From Callipepla californica brunnescens (Eukaryota; Chordata; Aves; Galliformes; Odontophoridae): 64,000 bases of DNA. The stretch spans positions 4,654,505 to 4,718,504 of the forward strand of contig JALIRH010000039.1 in NCBI GenBank assembly GCA_023055505.1, given 5' to 3'. Within the stretch, counting starts at the first letter, position 1, and each line of letters opens with the position of its first letter. A program made the position numbers and the translations under genes. This document shows, one piece after another, positions 40,461-51,204 of the stretch. The notes beneath the pieces were generated by a model that was not told the origin of the DNA, did no database searches, and saw nothing but the letters and a program-made list of their open reading frames with translations.

Positions 40461-41130
40461 TGGGTTTTCAAACATAAATAAAATTCAGATACCTGGAAAA
40501 TCTGTCTGCCGAAAATGAATTTTACAGATGGCCTGCAGGAGGGTCGCTCGATCCTGAGAAGCCAGATCCACCATTCCTCCACCTCAACAGCAGCTCCCCA
40601 GAGATCCTTTCGTCAGAAAGGACTGCCAAGCCCGGGATCCGTGCGTGTGAAAACACCACACCCAGCTCTGACTGCACAGAGCACCGGGACCGGCAGCTCT
40701 GGGACCGGAGCAACGGGGAGGGCAGTGCCCCACGTCTCACACATCCTCGTGTGGAAGGAACAAAGCCCAGTCCCCCCCTACGGAGCTGTCTGAGGGATGT
40801 GGTGCGTAGCAGCATCTCTGCACTGAGCAGTTAGAGAAGGGGCAGCCACCTACACATCTACATCAGCATGGGAAACTAAACAGAGCCCAGGAACTCACTA
40901 CTTCGATCCAACGAGCAGCAGCAGCCCTACAGCTACACTAACCCTGTGGTCCCACGAGAGCTGCACGAAGCGGGCTCGGGAGGTGCAGAAAGCTCACGGG
41001 CTCCTCTGACATCCCCACAGCCTTGTTGTGTAACTGCCACGTGAAGAGCGGAGCGGTGCACGAATGCACCCAGCCCACCTCTGCTCAGACATAGGAAAGC
41101 CAGAAATCGAGGAACTGAGTCTTTAAAAAT

Positions 41131-41175
41131 TAAAAAAAAAAAAAAAAGCAAACAAACAAACAAACAAACAAAAAA
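41131..41175 (+). repeat. A-rich tract with (CAAA)n
   Basis: A run of A, then five or six CAAA units, then another A run. Simple sequence inside the ZRANB2 3' UTR (a T/G tract in the mRNA sense). Confidence 0.85.
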
Positions 41176-41427
41176 AACCCTTACTCAAAGAAAAACAGAA
41201 CAAAAACCTTCACGCCTCCTCTGAGGAGTTTATGGCTTAAAATGCTATCTCACTTTTTGTTTCATGAATGAACAAAGCTGCAGTTTTCCAGGAAGCAAGG
41301 ACAGACATGCACCTCTACGAGCAGATTTAGCACTTCTGACCGAGTAAGACACCAACTTCTTAAAAATGTCTCATGCACTGACTGGAAATCTTTTTTTTTT
41401 TTTTCCCTAATTGTGAGCTTTAAGACA

Positions 41428-41491
41428 TTATTTCTTTTTAGAACTCGTACGGGAACCAGAATGGGAAGATCCGGATGACGATCTGCGGCGT
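41428..41491 (-). CDS. ZRANB2: ZRANB2 exon 10 (C-terminus)
   Basis: Acceptor TATCTTACAG. Encodes RRRSSSGSSHSGSRTSSKKK and TAA at 41430-41428, nearly identical to the human C-terminus. Confidence 0.96.
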
Positions 41492-44400
41492 CTGTAAGAT
41501 ACAAAGGGAGAAAGCATGCAAAGAAATAAGTTGAAATTAATTTTAGCATCCACTTTAGGTAGTCTGCATCCTATAATAGCAGGAAGCCAAGTATATCTGA
41601 TAGGGGCCTCATGAAAATACAGAAATAACTTCAAAGCACTTTAGGATAGGGAATGTGAATTTAATACTAAAAATCCACACTAGGTTTAGTACCGAAAGTA
41701 GAAGGTAACTTCTAAATGCAGTATTTGCTTATGAAGATAAATTAATAATGCACACGTGAACGGTTTCACACTGCAAGAACGGTGGCCCAGGTGCTGCTAT
41801 GGAGCATGCTCCCAGCACGAGGAAGCTTCATTGGAGGAGGAAAAAAACAAAAACCAACAAAACAAACAAAGAGGCCTCAACAGGAATAGAACGGGGGAAG
41901 CGAGAGAGCTACTTTTAATATCAGAACTCAATTGCTTCCTACTCAATCTCTGTCCTTCGAGGAGGGAAAAAAAAAACAAAAAGAATCACACATTTAAATA
42001 CACCCATTCTTATTCTACATAAACCCAAACCTTTCGGGTGACCGTGATCTCGATCGTCTTTTTTTGCGATCACCAGATGAAGAAGATCTAGAACGACTTC
42101 TCTTCTTGCTTCTCTCGGGGGACGATGACGAACGAGAGCTTGAGTAAGATCTTTTCCTTGGGGTTGAAGACCCCCTGTAGGACCTGGAGCTGGATCTTTA
42201 TCGATTAAGAAATAAATGAGATTTAATCCCGGTACAATATAGAAAGAAGCAAGAAAGAACAAAACGAGACAGCTCTTGTCAACGCTCGCTACCCTACTCA
42301 GCATGGGAGTTACCAGAGAAGGCTGTGGATCCTTCCATACTTACTCTTGAGTTAACTGCCAATAAAGACTGCTGCAGTAGCTCTCTCTAAACATTTTGCT
42401 CAACTGTGTTTCCAGATATGCAGAGCACCAGTGGTTTGGAAACCTCTCTCCAGCCTTCACCAGTGCCATGTATTTGGACAACCGAGCAGTGGGACACCGG
42501 GACAGGAGGTCCTCTGTGTGCTGACTCCCCAGGGGTGAAATTCACACAGCACAAGGGCCCAAAAATCACGGCTGTAGCACTGCTTTAACAATGTTTCACT
42601 TCGTATTAAGGGATATTCTGCATTGAAACTTCACTGGTAACAAATTCTTCATCTTATTAGGACAGGGAATATCCCAGAGGGGGTATTCACAAATGTCAAA
42701 CTGAACTTAGGTAGATTGGAAGACCTTCCCACACCAAAATAATGTCTTAGAATATCAGTCACTGTGGCATTTCCTAAGGAAAAAAAGCTGACCCAGCTTC
42801 ACTTACAAGCGCTTAAAAAAAAATCATGTTACCTAAAAAAAATAAATCAATCAAATAAATGCACTCCTGAGAAGTGTAATAGCACTCAGGAGTCCTGAAC
42901 CATCAGCCCAGAATTACGTGGCAGCACCTAACAAGACTTGTTCTCAGGAAGCTGGATTTTCAAAGAAAAACCACAGCACACATTGCTGGTTCAAAGATTC
43001 TCAGGGCTGCCACTGTTAATAATAAAGCAGTCTGAATCCAAGCGAGCCAGCATGCTGGGGGCACCGGGCAGGTGCCATGCAGCACAGGGAAATCAGCCAG
43101 CCCAGCTGCCGAGCCCTTCAGCATCTACAAGAGGCACACGGACCCCCTGCCCTTCCTAAAAGCATGGCCATCATCTCACACTGAACCCCACGAGCTCACC
43201 CAAGGCATGTTACTGCCACCAAACAGCAGTGGCACCACTGCGGATTTCTCTTCTCGACTTCCATTTTCTTTCCTCACTTTACAGTTTTAAGGTTCTCCAC
43301 CACTGACTGCACATTGCTTTTGCAACATTCCCCACACAACTGTGAAGACAGTGGCAGCCCTACCGAGTGGAAATTACATTCTCTCTAAGCACAGGAACAG
43401 AAGCATAGCATATTTTCTACTGTTCTTCCACAACAAGTAGCCAAAGTGGAAACAGCAAAGACTGCTGCAGCAAGTGAACATGCGTTCAGATTCTTCTTCC
43501 TCCAAAGTGCAGGTGTGTGGCATCCACTCGTCTAGCTTAGAGCACTTAAACCTCTTCAAACAAAACCTCGCATTCTCATGAAATACATCGGCAGTGGCAA
43601 CAATCTTGTGCAGAGACCCCAGGAATTCTGATTTCCAAGATAAAAACGAGTTAATGCTTTTGACCAGAATAATTTTACGGTGAAATAAACAAGCAGTTGG
43701 TTCTTCTGCCCTTTTTTTCTCTCTGCAAGGAGAGAGTGCTACCTCATTCACCTTGATTTCGACCCACGAGATCTAGAGTGTTCTCTGGAACTGGAGCGAG
43801 ATCTTGATCTGGAACTGGAAGAACTTCTTGAATGGGACCTGAAACAACATGGAAGATTTTTTCCAGTATTTGACTTGTATTCAGCAGAACAACTATTGCT
43901 GTTAGCAGCAGAGACAACTATGCATCAAGACAGCTAGGCTAGATTCATCGCAGAGAGGTGACAACTTCCCCTGCCTCCCAATATCAGCACGTTATGTTTG
44001 TAAAGAGTAACTTTAACACACGACAGAAGTCAGCTCTGTATTATGTTTCCTGTAACAACCCACAGGAATTAAACAGGGTTGCAGCAAAACGAGCCACACA
44101 ACTGCACAACCTTTATTTCATGAAACCAATGCCTGCATTTTTCAGTTCGTGCCTTAACTGGAAACCATTTTCTGTGAGAGGCAAATGAGGTACGAATATA
44201 AGGACTCAAACTCTCTCTAAATCAGCTCCCACAGGCAGTTTGTAAGCAGCGTTCAGTTTCTGCAACAATTCCTCCCAGATTGATTTAAAATTTAAGTAGC
44301 ACTTTATTCTTGGCTAAAATACAGACAGGTCTAACACCACTGGTAACTACTCAGATATCTTCCCAAGTTTGGCACGCTGATGGAGTTTCTTTAAAGCACA

Positions 44401-47400
44401 AACCACAAGAGATATGCAAGAAATGGCAGTCGACGTGCAGTAACAGTTGTAAAAAAAGAAGGCATTGCAATCAAATTCTAATGATCTTTTCAGGCACAAT
44501 ACGCATGCTGTCCATCTCCCAGTTCATATTGTTACCATGCCTTTTTCATTTTGCTTTGCCAAACAAAAGCACTATGAAAACGTGCTTTTAAACTACAAAA
44601 AGTAAATACTTCAGCATCAAAAAACAAAACAAAACCCCACAACAAAAAGCCAACCAACCCACTGACACTGCCAATAATTTTTTTGTACCTAGAAGCATAA
44701 GAGAAAGCTGAAAGACTGCTAGGCAATTTTAGTTAAGTGAAACTAATTTTTACCTCCAGTTAACATTTGTGAATCATGAAGATTACAGCCAGATGAAACA
44801 CTTCTGCCTTCTTTGATCTTCCTACTCCTGAACCAAAGGGCTGCACTGCAGCACAGCCCACATAATGCATGGGACAGCACAGCCACTTCCTCAAAGAGGT
44901 GATGGGATCTTCCTACACACCTCACTTGAATTACAAAAATAGCTGACAGGCACTCAGCTGAGGCAGTGCTACTCAATGTGCTGCTCCTTGCAGCCATGTG
45001 GCAACTACTGGTCTCAAGAAGGCATTTGAGGGAGCCAGGAGGCTCAGAACAGGTTGGGTTTTTTTTTTTTGTTTTTCCAAAACCATTTCTCATAGAGGAG
45101 GCAGCGTGAAAAAGAAAGCATGATAACAATAGGGAGAAAGACAGAACAGAGAAAGGCTCATATCTGGTTAGTGTGAGGGGTTGAAGAATTTGGGCAGTGA
45201 TCAGAGCGGTTAGAACAGAGAGGTGCAGTTACAGAGCTACAAAGATTGGAAGAAACTTGAACTTTATAATTCTATGAGTTAGCAACTTCGGGTCTTAAAC
45301 CTATCAGTATTATCACTGCATTTATTATAAGGCAGCTGAGAAGCTAAACCAGGTTTTACATAATGTGATTACAAAACATTCACTGAGTCGTTCATACGTT
45401 ATTAAATTGAAGTAATTAAAGCGAGCTCCTAAATCTTCCCAGTAGACGTTCTGTTACAACTCCACGATGGGTTCAGGTTGGAAGGAACCTTTAAAGATCC
45501 TCTAATCCAACCTGCTGCCAGGGGCACAGCCACTTCTCAGCACAGCAGGCTGCCCAGGGCCACCCAACCCAGCACTGAATGCCTCCAGGGATGGGGCACC
45601 TGCAGCTTTAGGAAACCTGCCCTGTTGTGTGACCAGCTGCATCACGGAAAGGAACAACTCCTTGCTGCCAATTTTCAGGATTATTCTGACTGCACTGCCA
45701 CTGCATTTAAAGTTCAAGTTTCTCATTTTTACTTCCAGGATAGCTTCTATTTTGTCCATCTACTAAATGTGCCTGGACTGCACCACTGCCCTCTTCTTCC
45801 TCCTTTAACGATCCCACTCTTCTATTTGTCAAATCACAAACTCTACTCAGCATTGTTAGAAAAAGCACATTCATTGAATCACTTATGGTCAACAAGTCTG
45901 AAAATGAAGCTGAAGATAAGGGCTTTTTTTGGTAATTTATTTAAAGAATTTAACTGAAATACGGACTTAACTTACTAAAACAAGCAGCAAGACAGACAAG
46001 GCCTTCCCACTGAGCAACCACGGAAGGCCAGAACAGAACGTTATCTACCTGTGTAAATTCTGTACATGAAATCGTCAACATTATTAAACTAAAACTGTAA
46101 GGCAATCAAGAAAGTAAGTAAATAAAGAAGTTAGATACTGACATTTTGCCTGGCGTTACCCTTGACCTGTACCCGTTTACCTGGACCTAGACCTTGAGCT
46201 TGAATGAGAGGATGAGCGTGATGAAGATCGTGAGCGGGAAGATCGAGACTTAGAGCGACTGCGCCTGTTGGATTTCTTTTTCTTATTAGTGTCCTCCTCC
46301 TCACTGGCATCGAGATTGTATTTTGAGAGGTCAGCATCATCTTCATCCTCATCCTGAAAAACAACAACATATAACTCATTTCCTGTTAGTTACTGATGTT
46401 CCATTTTACAGCTAAACCTGAGGTAATTTTAGAAGCCTGTAAGTTCAGTAATGTTCCATTTATTTGTCTGTCGTACAACTTAAATCTCAAGCTATTGAAT
46501 CCTGATTTCAAACAAGCTTTGATGTTTATTCTCATTTAAAAAAAAAAGGCTAAAAAAAAGGCTACACATCCTCGAGTGTGCAGCCATTAGAACAAAACAG
46601 ATCTCACATTCAGATGGTTTCCAGAGCTGGAGGCAGCATTATTCTGATAGCTGCTCCCCTACACAACTTCAAGGCAGCTAAAAATACAAGCCAAACTTTA
46701 CTCACTGCTAAACTACTCTATAGTAACCAAACAAAAAGAAAACAACCCATCCATTCCGCAAAAGAAAACACAGTACCTCATCCAATTTGTATTTGGAAAG
46801 ATCTCCATCCTCATCCTCCTCATCTTCCCCTTCAGATTCCTTATCTTCCACTTCCTTCAGGATAGATGCAGGACCAACTGGCTTTCCTCTGTACTTTTTC
46901 TTTTTGCGACCAAACTAAGAAATTGCATTCCATTAGCATGTGAGGTATGAAAGGTCATTCCCAACACTGCTTTTTTCCTAAGACCTCTTTGGGAAAATAA
47001 ACATGCACCCATTTAAATCAGGTGTTGCTCCAACGGAGGGAGATGCATGAGGAAATGTCAGCTAGGAGATTCTCAAAGAGATGTTTGCCAGATAAAATTA
47101 GTGCCTTCAGACAAAACTAATGGGAAGCCAAATTTAACAAAGAGATAGTGTTACGTTTATGTCTCTGGAGTATCTTTATAAAACAATGCTGAACACATCT
47201 AGAACATGCATTATCTAGAAACCAATTAAGCATATTGAGAAACACAGCCTGCACCAGTTAACTTTGAACTGATGCAAAGTTTTCAGCCCCCGAAAGACAA
47301 TACAGATGCATTTTACTTTCAGTTCAAAGCTTTTGCACTTGAGCATCTGACAGAGCTGCACTGAGATGTATTTCTTTGCAGCACTTTTTCCCCATCAGGA

Positions 47401-50400
47401 AATCCAATGCAAATACAGGTATGCTAAGCACAAGTCACACGCTGCATGTCTCTCCAAAGCAAGGCATCACCTCATCTTACCTCGTCGTACTCCCCATCTG
47501 ACTCTTCACGTTCTATATATTCAACATTCTCTCGTTCATTAAAGCCTCCTCCATAGCCTTTAAAAAGCAGTAAAATAAGACAATCTTGTGATGCACCAAA
47601 TTCAGCTTTTTACTTTTTATTTTCTTAACGAATTAGGGTTTTGCTGCCTGCGTTGAATTTGCCTCCTGGTCCCATTTTGATCTATGTGCAGTGTAAGCAC
47701 TATGAACAGCTGTAAGGATATCTGCTCTCCTAGTTTCTGCTGGGCTGTGTTGCTGATGCAGAAGGAACTTAAAATGCATCACTCTGACCAAACCTTCATT
47801 AAGAAATGCAGTCTGGTTTACACAGCCTCAGAAATGCGTTCTGTTACTGCTGAGCCCTCTGTAGATGGGCACCATACGTACCACAGCTCTTGGAGGTCAA
47901 GGAAATCTAGCAATACTGCTTCCAAGCTTCTTAATGCCAAAAACAGATATTGTGGTGGTTTAAGCCAAACATTTGATGATTTTCCAAACTTAACCAAGCT
48001 TTACTTTCTGTGCTACTGAAAGCGTAAGAACCTACAGCTCTACTTAAATGTGAAAGATCAGTTATACTATGGAAAGAAAAATAATCAGAACGTACAGAAT
48101 TATAAAAAGAAGGCCAATTTCAGTATTTCAGGACCATACACGACTCACCTGTCCGTTCCTCCAGTTTAGCATACTTCGGAGTATTACACATATTACATTC
48201 TGACCTCCTGGCCCAGTTCACATTACCACATCTTCAGAGGGGGGAAAAAAAACAAAGTATAAATAAGAAACATTTTATTTCAAATCTTACACCTCAACAT
48301 TTAAAAGCTGTAAACACGCCAAGCTGCAGCAGTGATTTGCAGTCACTAACATGGCACAATTAAGATAATGGTCACCAAGACCCCAAGGAGTCTGTGAGTG
48401 CACTGACAGCGTGAAGAGGACCATACTAAGCAGACCAAGGGGAAAGAAAGAAAATTACCAGGCAGATAAGTTAGCAGAAGGCTGCCCAAAGTTCGTTAGC
48501 ATATTATTATATTTTACTTCAGATGTAATGTAAGAGACGTTTAAACAAAAAGATTCTGAAACGACTGAAGGGAAAAGCAGTTAGCTGTGAGCAGCCTTTA
48601 TGGATATGACTGCTAAAGGAACCAGCAGTATTATCAAATTCCCATTCCAGAATGTGCAAGGAAAAGGGGGAAGCAAATATCACTGCTAAAAAAAAGGAAA
48701 AAAGAACGGAAAAAAGGCAAGTGCTCATGGAGCTAAAATGAAATAATACACGTTTTTCATTACTCCACACTAGTGGCATTTACAGTTCTAAAGAGTAAAC
48801 AAAGATGATACCAGGAGAATGTTTGTCAGCAAGCCTTGTCTTCCTCTGCTGCACAGCTACAGTCACAGCTACAGTCAATTCCATCACTGCACTTCCTATC
48901 CCACTGTGCCCTAAAATGCCACTCACATTTCCTCTTCCCTTAAAACTACGATCGGGATGCTGCTCAACCCCAAGAAGCAGAGGAGGTGGTCTACAGGACA
49001 CAATATAGCCACGAACATCTGATCCAGAGGACTCCTTCATAGACACTGCTGCCCAGAACCCCTGCTGGAGCCCACAGGACTGAGCAAAGCTGGGCCTGAC
49101 CCAAGAGGGCTGCTGACTTCTGTTACTGTGCCTGCATGCACAGGCTGCACTGTGAACAGGCACTACCTACACGCTCAGCTACCCTAAGGCTGCCAAATGG
49201 ACATGCAGACATACGCCTCTCATATTCTCTCACCATCAGAAACAGTCTGCTGCAGCAGTACGTGTAAATGTATGTGCTTGTTGCTGGCACTTTGTTTTAC
49301 TGAGGCAGTATTTCACTCGGGTCACAGCAAACGCAAGCCACGGAAAACCCTGGCCAGATTTCACCAGTCAGAAGGCTCTATCAGCAAGCACATCCCAAAC
49401 GCCTCAAAGCCCTCCTGAAAGTTTCTCTCTTTTGTAGTTAACTACATATTCAGTTTTACTCATTAAAAACTTAGCTATCATACTGCAGAAACCGTCTAAT
49501 TCCATCTGTGTGTCTGCTGTAAACTCAAGAAGCATCTTGGCTTACCAAAGAAAAACGAGAGTTTGTTGGCTTCTTCGCTCTGTTATATTTTTCTTGTCAT
49601 ATTACTCTGTACATGCTGCCTACCAAGCAGAGATGAATGCTGTCCTTACAGCAGAACACTTCTAAAGGAACACCTGGGTGTTTCAGCACACGGAATCATA
49701 GAGTGGCTTGGGCTGGAAAAGATCTTAAGGACCACCTAGTTCCAGCCCTTGCCACAGGCAGGGTTGCCAGTAACTAGATCAGGCTGCCCAGTGCTCATCC
49801 ACAGCCTCAGGCATCTCCAGGACTGGAGTACCCACAGCTCTGGGTAACAGTGCCACAGCCTCACTGCCTCTAAGTAAAGAATTTCCCCCTCACCTCTGCC
49901 CTAGTCCTCCCTTCTTTTCCTTTCGAGCCAGGCCCCCCTGTCCTTCACTAGCCGCCCGTGTAAGCGCTCGGTCCCCTTCCTGCATAACAAACTCCCTTTA
50001 AGTCCCCGCAGGAGTCCCATCGGCGCTGACAACACCGCCCTGCCGGCTGTTACCGCTGCGTACGTTTTGCACTGCCAGTCGTTGGCGCTGAAGAGGCCGC
50101 GGCTCTTCTCCGCGAGGGTCTTCCCTATCTCCGTGCCTCCGGCTTTCATCATTTTGGCTTCAGTCGTTTTTTCTGCAGGCGGACAAACAAACGGCTTACG
50201 TGAGCGTCCTTACGTGAGCCTCGTCACGCGAGCTTCCCCGCTGACCAAACCCGAACTCCGGACGCTCCTCCCTTCCAGAACGGCGCAGAGGTTCGGGAAG
50301 GCCGGGCGCGCGGCCGGAGGAGCTCACCTCTCCCGCACCGGTTGCAGCTGGTCCTCCTGGCGAAGTTCACGTTGCCACACCTGGGGCAAGGACACGGACA

Positions 50401-50535
50401 CGCGTCAGCGGCCGCCAGCCGCGCCCCGGGCCCGCCCGGAGCCCCGGCCCGGCCCGCCCGACCCCCCCGCGGCGCTCACTTCTTGTCGGGGCAGATCCAG
50501 TCCCCGTCGCTCACGCGAAAATTCTTGGTCGACAT
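41428..50535 (-). CDS. ZRANB2: Zinc finger RANBP2-type containing 2 (ZIS), splicing-associated RNA-binding protein; 10 exons
   Basis: Exons 50535-50480, 50380-50328, 50172-50064, 48231-48149, 47557-47481, 46914-46777, 46353-46181, 43838-43752, 42195-42031 and 41491-41428 sum to 1005 bases, giving 334 residues and TAA (human about 330). The protein is a nuclear SR-like factor whose fingers bind single-stranded GGU-type RNA; it interacts with spliceosome components and influences alternative splicing. Finger 1 has Trp13 and Cys 15, 20, 31 and 34; finger 2 has Trp69 and Cys 71, 74, 85 and 88. Each has the RNA-contacting N-(F/W)-A-R-R core. A basic KKKKYRGK patch is followed by an acidic region (about 147-195) with two DLSKYxLD repeats, then an Arg/Ser-rich tail from about 200 that ends SSKKK. 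The start ATG has A at -3 and sits in a CpG island. The gene lies in tandem upstream of PTGER3. Identification is certain; individual junctions are phase-consistent. Confidence 0.97.
41492..43751 (-). other. ZRANB2: ZRANB2 introns 8 and 9
   Basis: The introns are 43751-42196 and 42030-41492. I see no repeat element. The 125-codon frame at 43374-43751 begins with GTG at the splice donor itself and has no support as a gene. From memory, mammals carry miR-186 in a ZRANB2 intron; I do not see its mature sequence here. Confidence 0.7.
42031..42195 (-). CDS. ZRANB2: ZRANB2 exon 9 (RS-rich)
   Basis: Encodes SSSRSYRGSSTPRKRSYSSS, a KKRSRSRSSSSGDRKKRR basic stretch and SRSPE. The acceptor ends CGATAAAG with a weak pyrimidine tract and the donor is GTTTGG, also weak. 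The human protein reads the same way across both junctions, which supports the call. Confidence 0.93.
43752..43838 (-). CDS. ZRANB2: ZRANB2 exon 8 (RS-rich)
   Basis: An 87-base exon encoding SHSRSSSSSRSRSRSSSREH and SRSRGSKS. If its donor GTGAAT is not used, the next codon in frame is TGA, which gives immediate truncation. Confidence 0.95.
43839..46180 (-). other. ZRANB2: ZRANB2 intron 7
   Basis: The longest intron, 2.3 kb. It carries a CR1 fragment at 45462-45705, in the same orientation as the gene. The rest is AT-rich with no recognised feature. Confidence 0.75.
45462..45705 (-). repeat. CR1 LINE 3' fragment in ZRANB2 intron 7
   Basis: Reverse-oriented: GGTTGGAAGGAACCTTTAAA, ATCCAACCTGCTGCCAGGGG, CAGGCTGCCCAGGGCCACCC, GCCTCCAGGGATGGGGCACC and GAAAGGAACAACTCCTTGC. 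The terminal octamers are mostly lost. Confidence 0.9.
46181..46353 (-). CDS. ZRANB2: ZRANB2 exon 7 (second DLSKY repeat, start of RS region)
   Basis: Acceptor GTTTTTCAG. Encodes DEDEDDADLSKYNLDASEEE, a KKKKSNRRSR nuclear-localisation-like patch, and the first RS/SS repeats. Confidence 0.95.
46777..46914 (-). CDS. ZRANB2: ZRANB2 exon 6 (basic patch and acidic region)
   Basis: A symmetric exon of 46 codons, from FGRKKKKYRGKPVGPASILK through an E/D-rich run to DLSKYKLDE. Because it is phase 0 at both ends, skipping it would keep the frame. Donor GTACTG. Confidence 0.95.
47481..47557 (-). CDS. ZRANB2: ZRANB2 exon 5
   Basis: Encodes GYGGGFNERENVEYIEREES and DGEYDE, the start of the acidic segment. 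The acceptor ends TTTTAAAG and the donor is GTAAGA. Confidence 0.95.
48149..48231 (-). CDS. ZRANB2: ZRANB2 exon 4 (rest of finger 2)
   Basis: Acceptor CCTCTGAAG behind a long pyrimidine tract. Encodes CGNVNWARRSECNMCNTPK to LEERT. Donor GTGAGT. Confidence 0.96.
48232..50063 (-). other. ZRANB2: ZRANB2 intron 3
   Basis: 1.8 kb, with one CR1 copy at 49690-49918. The intron begins inside the CpG island. Confidence 0.75.
49690..49918 (-). repeat. CR1 LINE 3' fragment in ZRANB2 intron 3
   Basis: Reverse-oriented, starting with the end signature GGAATCATAGAGTGGCTTGG. Then GGACCACCTAGTTCCAGCCC, AGGCTGCCCAGTGCTCATCC, GCATCTCCAGGACTGGAGTA, CCTCACTGCCTCTAAGTAAA and GAATTTCCCCCTCACCTC. Confidence 0.92.
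50064..50172 (-). CDS. ZRANB2: ZRANB2 exon 3 (linker, start of finger 2)
   Basis: Acceptor CCGCCTGCAG. Encodes EKTTEAKMMKAGGTEIGK through ANDWQCK and two bases of Thr73. Donor GTACGC, which is weaker than its neighbours. Confidence 0.96.
50328..50380 (-). CDS. ZRANB2: ZRANB2 exon 2 (first finger C half)
   Basis: The 53-base exon follows acceptor TGCCCCAG and encodes CGNVNFARRTSCNRCGR, the second half of finger 1. Donor GTGAGC. Confidence 0.96.
50480..50535 (-). CDS. ZRANB2: ZRANB2 exon 1 (start, first finger N half)
   Basis: Codes MSTKNFRVSDGDWICPDK plus two bases of Lys19. The ATG context is CCAAGATGT. Donor GTGAGC. Confidence 0.96.
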
Positions 50536-51204
50536 CTTGGAGCCGCCGAGCCCCGCCGCCGCCGCCAGCAGGAGGAAGAGGACCGGGGCCCTGAGCCGCC
50601 CGGGCTGCCCCGCCGCGCCTGCGCTCTGCCGCCTCAGCGAGCCGGGCCCGCGCCGGCCGCGAATTTCGCTCAGGCAGCGCCTCGGCCGCCTCAGCCCGGC
50701 TGCGCGGAGGGAGCGAGATGGAGGTGCGCCCCCAGCGGGCGGGAGGACTGCGTGCAGCTTCCGCGCGTGCGCAGTGCAGCGCCCACTGCCGGCAGCGGGA
50801 ACTGCGGGCTGAGCCGCGCGGGGCTGAGCCGCGGCCGTGGGTAGCTGAGCAGCGGGAGCGCGCCCAGGCTGCTCTCCGCAGCGTGTGGTGATAGGACGAG
50901 GGGAAACGGCCACAGACTGAAGCACGGGAAGCCGCGCACCACTGTGCGTGGGGACTTCTTCCCGGTGCGGTGGCGGAGCACTGGAGCTGCACACAGAGGC
51001 GGCGGGGGCTCCCTCATGCAGCCGTCCCAGCCCCGCCTGGACGCCGAGCTGTGCGGCCCGGGCTGGGAGCTGCTCTCAGCGCTGGGCAGAACCGCAGCCC
51101 TTCGTCGCGCTCATCCGTCCGAGCTGAAAGGCAAGGTCGGCCTTAGCGCTACGGGAGACGCGGCACCAAATCCGCGGTCCCTGTGTCAGCGCAGATCTTT
51201 GAAA

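Larger units (their letters stand above)
39675..41427 (-). other. ZRANB2: ZRANB2 3' UTR
   Basis: AT-rich non-coding sequence from the ZRANB2 stop to just beyond the distal minus-strand AATAAA. It includes an A15 stretch followed by (CAAA)n at 41131-41175. No CR1 copy interrupts it. The extent is inferred from poly(A) signals at 40460-40455 and 39697-39692. Confidence 0.65.
46354..48148 (-). other. ZRANB2: ZRANB2 introns 4 to 6
   Basis: The introns are 48148-47558, 47480-46915 and 46776-46354. All are AT-rich and free of recognised repeats. No extra exon is supported. Confidence 0.7.
50030..51200. promoter_or_regulatory. ZRANB2: CpG island and promoter of ZRANB2
   Basis: GC- and CpG-rich sequence spanning exons 1-3 and about 650 bases upstream of the ATG. 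The transcription start is probably within 50540-50720. The island continues to about 51150 on the far side, which would allow divergent transcription on the plus strand. No TATA box is evident. Long open frames on both strands reflect high GC content. Confidence 0.75.

Noticed and set aside
43374..43751. 125-codon open frame in ZRANB2 intron 8
   Set aside because: Its first codon is GTG, which is the splice donor of exon 8 itself, and it is not in the ZRANB2 frame. The ZRANB2 frame meets TGA at once if the intron is retained.
41492..43751. Possible miR-186 hairpin in a ZRANB2 intron
   Set aside because: I looked for the mature sequence or its complement as I remember it from mammals and did not find it in these introns; it may be absent from birds.
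45478..45957. 159-codon plus-strand open frame
   Set aside because: It starts in a reverse CR1 fragment and continues into intronic sequence of ZRANB2 on the opposite strand.
50405..50994. Long open frames on both strands upstream of and across ZRANB2 exon 1
   Set aside because: They are explained by high GC content and lack stops by composition; only the MSTKNFRVSDGDW frame matches the family.
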